Assembly: GCF_900312675.1 (NCBI RefSeq)
Contig: NZ_OMPC01000004.1
Coordinates: 71,218-135,217, forward strand
DNA: 64,000 nucleotides
Reading direction: 5' to 3'
Origin: Aliivibrio sp. EL58
Lineage (GTDB): Bacteria; Pseudomonadota; Gammaproteobacteria; Enterobacterales; Vibrionaceae
Under the pieces are notes generated by a model. The model had not been told where the DNA came from. It made no database searches and saw only the letters and a program-made list of their open reading frames with translations. Shown one piece after another: positions 61,812 through 64,000 of this stretch. The position numbers and the translations under genes are program-made. The first letter of the stretch is position 1; the number at the start of each line of letters is the position of its first letter.

Positions 61812-62351
61812 TTATTCCTTAAAGAAATGAGCAAATTCACGTTGCCATTTTTTCTCATCTAAAGCGCCAGTAAAGCGATGTAATATCACTCCTTTCTGAT
61901 CAATTAAAAAAGTCGTCGGTGTACCAAAAACGCCTAAATCCATTGCAAGTGATCCTCTTGGATCGAAAATCACGGCTTGGTATGGTGATCCTGTCTGCTC
62001 TAACACTTGTTTAGCTGCTATACGATCATCTCGATAATCTAAACCAATGATGGTTATGCCCTGCTCTTTTAATTGGTGTAAAAACTGATGCTCGGTTTTA
62101 CAAATACCACACCAAGCAGCCCAGACATTTAATAAAGTTAATGGTTGCTGTTGAAATAAAGATTCATTTAATAATACAGACGTATCCATGACTTCTGGCA
62201 ATTCAAAAGCAGGGACACTCTCACCCACCATCGCTTTTGAAGTACTTGATTCTTTGGTTTCTAATCCGCTAAGTAATACGATAAAAATACCAATACATAC
62301 ACTAACGGCTAGGCCTATTTTCGCTATTGTTTTCTTAGAGCCTGTTTTCAT
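61812..62351 (-). CDS. ccmG: Thiol:disulfide interchange protein CcmG/DsbE
   Basis: The start at 62351 (MKTGSKKTIAKIG) gives 179 residues with an N-terminal membrane anchor; the longer frame from 62408 would run deep into ccmF coding sequence. The periplasmic thioredoxin fold has the active site WCGIC (~residue 87) and a cis-Pro region FGTPTTFLID. It supplies reductant to CcmH and apocytochrome c. It overlaps the ccmF end by 17 bases, so translation is coupled. Confidence 0.92.
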   Translation of the reverse strand: MKTGSKKTIAKIGLAVSVCIGIFIVLLSGLETKESSTSKAMVGESVPAFELPEVMDTSVLLNESLFQQQPLTLLNVWAAWCGICKTEHQFLHQLKEQGITIIGLDYRDDRIAAKQVLEQTGSPYQAVIFDPRGSLAMDLGVFGTPTTFLIDQKGVILHRFTGALDEKKWQREFAHFFKE

Positions 62352-63999
62352 CAAGAGTGCCTTTATGCTTCTTCCGCTTTTTCTTTTTAATGATGGCGAT
62401 AATACCACCTAATGCCATTAGAATAGAGCCAAACCATATCCATCTTACATACGCTTTATATTGTAAGCGAAGCGCGAAGCTACCATCTTTAAGTTTTTCA
62501 CCCAAAGTGACATAGATATCACCATGCCAAAACCAATGCATCGCAGGTTCACTCATGTTCATCACACGTACTTGATAATGACGACGCTGTGGCTGAACTG
62601 TCGCTATTTCTTTTCCCTTTTCACTGATCACTAAATTGGCTTGTTCTGCGGTATAGTTCGGAGCAACCAATAGTTCCGTTTCAGAGTACGTAATGTCGTA
62701 ATCGGCTAGTTTTGCTGTAATACCTGGTTCCATTTTGGCACTGGTTTCAAAAGAGTGATAGCCATTCATTGCCGCCCCAATCATCACAACGGCAACGCCT
62801 ATATGTGCCACTGCCATTCCAAGCGCTTTTCCTTGTGATTGTTTTATTACCCATAATGAACCACCAATAACAGCGACAGATAATACCCAAATAATCGATG
62901 GCACAATAAACAACTCACTGTATTGAAGTCGGTAGATAATCACGCCACTGGTTATCGAACCGAGAACTAATAGTAAGCCGTTTCTTTTGGTCGCTATCTC
63001 TGTTTTTTGACCCCATTGAACAAAAATTGAAACTGCCATCATCAACAGCGCTATTATCGCCATAGGCACAAACAGTAGGTTGAAATAGGGAGCACCAACA
63101 GAGATATTTCCTAATCCTAAAATTTGAAAAATCATAGGATAAAAAGTGCCTAGCAACACGGTTATTGTCGCTATTGAAAACAGTCCTGATAACAGTAGAA
63201 AAAGAAAATCGCGACTCATCAACTCAGTGATCGATTTACTATTTAACTGTTTACTTTTAAGTGCATACAAAGAAAATGAGACCAAAAGCACAGCAAAAAG
63301 GATCAATAGCAAAATAATGCCACGAGTAGGATCAACCGCAAACGCGTGAACCGAGGTCAGTACACCCGATCGCACCACAAAAGTTCCCAGAATACTCAAA
63401 CTAAACGTAAGCAACGCTAAAACGACAGAAGTTTTAAGTAGCTGTTGCTGTTTATGGCTGGCTATCAAGGTGTGTAATAACGCAGTCCCAGTTAACCAAG
63501 GTAACAAAGAGGCGTTTTCTACAGGATCCCAAAACCACCAACCACCCCATCCTAATTCATAATATGCCCACCATGAACCTAGGCTGATCCCTGCCGTCAA
63601 TAAAGCCCATGCCAGTAAGGTCCAATTTCTTGCATAACGAACCCATGCTAATGGAACTTCTTTCATCATTAGCGCTGCCAGAGCAAAAGAAAACGTAGCG
63701 GCAAAACCAACATAACCCAAATAAAGTAATGGTGGGTGAAATATCAATCCAATATCTTGCAACATTGGATTCAGATCTCGACCTTCTAATGGCGTATTTA
63801 GATAGACGATGAATGGATTTGAAGCGAAAAGAGTAAAAGTGGAAAAAATCACAATCAGTGTATTTAACACCAATAAAACACGAACGACATAAGCCTGTTC
63901 AATCCGTTTTCTATTTAGCGTTATAAGCGCTGCCCACAACGTTAAGGTTAATACCCAGAACAATAATGAGCCTTCGTGGCCTCCCCAAATAGCGGCAAT
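62335..63999 (-). CDS. ccmF: Cytochrome c heme lyase subunit CcmF (5' partial)
   Basis: The frame stays open to the window edge (IAAIWGGHEGSLLFW at the last bases), so the start lies beyond. It is a large inner-membrane protein with many spans. The WWD heme-handling motif WGGWWFWDPVENASLLPWL is intact. A periplasmic domain lies near the C-terminus, followed by a last span and a Lys-rich tail. With CcmH it ligates heme to apocytochrome c. It is upstream of ccmG and ccmH in one operon. Confidence 0.94.
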   Translation of the reverse strand: MAAIWGGHEGSLLFWVLTLTLWAALITLNRKRIEQAYVVRVLLVLNTLIVIFSTFTLFASNPFIVYLNTPLEGRDLNPMLQDIGLIFHPPLLYLGYVGFAATFSFALAALMMKEVPLAWVRYARNWTLLAWALLTAGISLGSWWAYYELGWGGWWFWDPVENASLLPWLTGTALLHTLIASHKQQQLLKTSVVLALLTFSLSILGTFVVRSGVLTSVHAFAVDPTRGIILLLILFAVLLVSFSLYALKSKQLNSKSITELMSRDFLFLLLSGLFSIATITVLLGTFYPMIFQILGLGNISVGAPYFNLLFVPMAIIALLMMAVSIFVQWGQKTEIATKRNGLLLVLGSITSGVIIYRLQYSELFIVPSIIWVLSVAVIGGSLWVIKQSQGKALGMAVAHIGVAVVMIGAAMNGYHSFETSAKMEPGITAKLADYDITYSETELLVAPNYTAEQANLVISEKGKEIATVQPQRRHYQVRVMNMSEPAMHWFWHGDIYVTLGEKLKDGSFALRLQYKAYVRWIWFGSILMALGGIIAIIKKKKRKKHKGTLDENRL

Positions 64000-64000
64000 T

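Noticed and set aside
62352-62408. Longer N-terminus for CcmG
   Set aside because: It would add 19 residues lying entirely in the ccmF coding sequence and place extra basic residues before the membrane anchor; the ATG at 62351 is the standard arrangement.

Overview
The window looks like chromosomal DNA of an Aliivibrio/Vibrio-type gammaproteobacterium. It is AT-rich, carries Vibrionaceae-typical families (DUF2947, DUF3334, a VC1899-like CARF nuclease, an AapJQMP transporter, yccA, a ccm cluster), and most genes are ordinary host genes in short operons. Both edges cut genes: an Hsp70-family protein at the left and ccmF at the right.

Layout. 1-5.4 kb: Hsp70-family protein, a small membrane protein, DUF2947, an orphan Card1/VC1899-like CARF nuclease, and udp. 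5.8-22.7 kb: a surface-adhesion locus with a ~3000-residue VCBS-repeat protein, a convergent operon for two type I secretion ABC half-transporters plus an HlyD adaptor, and a divergent membrane HD-GYP protein that probably couples the locus to cyclic-di-GMP. Both ABC subunits have lost their catalytic glutamate and one has lost its P-loop. 22.7-34.3 kb: zntA with a MerR-type promoter, a CBS protein, a receiver-like/TPR protein, a YdiJ-type oxidoreductase, DUF3334, DUF2786, a small gene behind a perfect FNR box, a GntR regulator and a short siroheme synthase. 34.6-38.8 kb: the aapJQMP operon.

39.1-50.2 kb is the most unusual part: an ~11.1 kb integrated element bounded by an 11-bp core (AATAAAGTATT), sitting inside the 5' end of yccA. 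It encodes a large serine recombinase, a primase-helicase preceded by three tiny overlapping ORFs, iteron-like GTATGCY repeats beside the primase, an HK97-type prohead protease and two tandem HK97-fold capsid-like proteins, a winged-helix protein, and structured non-coding regions. No portal, terminase, tail or lysis gene is visible. This fits a capsid-encoding phage satellite rather than a complete prophage. Integration leaves the native yccA start as a 23-codon stub and supplies a replacement in-frame 5' end. On circularisation the winged-helix gene would lie directly upstream of the recombinase in the same direction, so integration would physically separate the recombinase from that upstream promoter.

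50.2-64 kb returns to host genes: yccA with its replaced N-terminus, a Sel1-repeat protein, a membrane ATPase-like protein with a damaged P-loop coupled to an MscS channel, another Sel1 protein, a periplasmic Nudix-PAP2 fusion with a GNAT gene, a PgpB-like phosphatase, a LysR regulator, an aspartate/glutamate racemase, and ccmF-ccmG-ccmH. No rRNA, tRNA, CRISPR array or insertion sequence was recognised. All calls come from reading the sequence; no database search was run.
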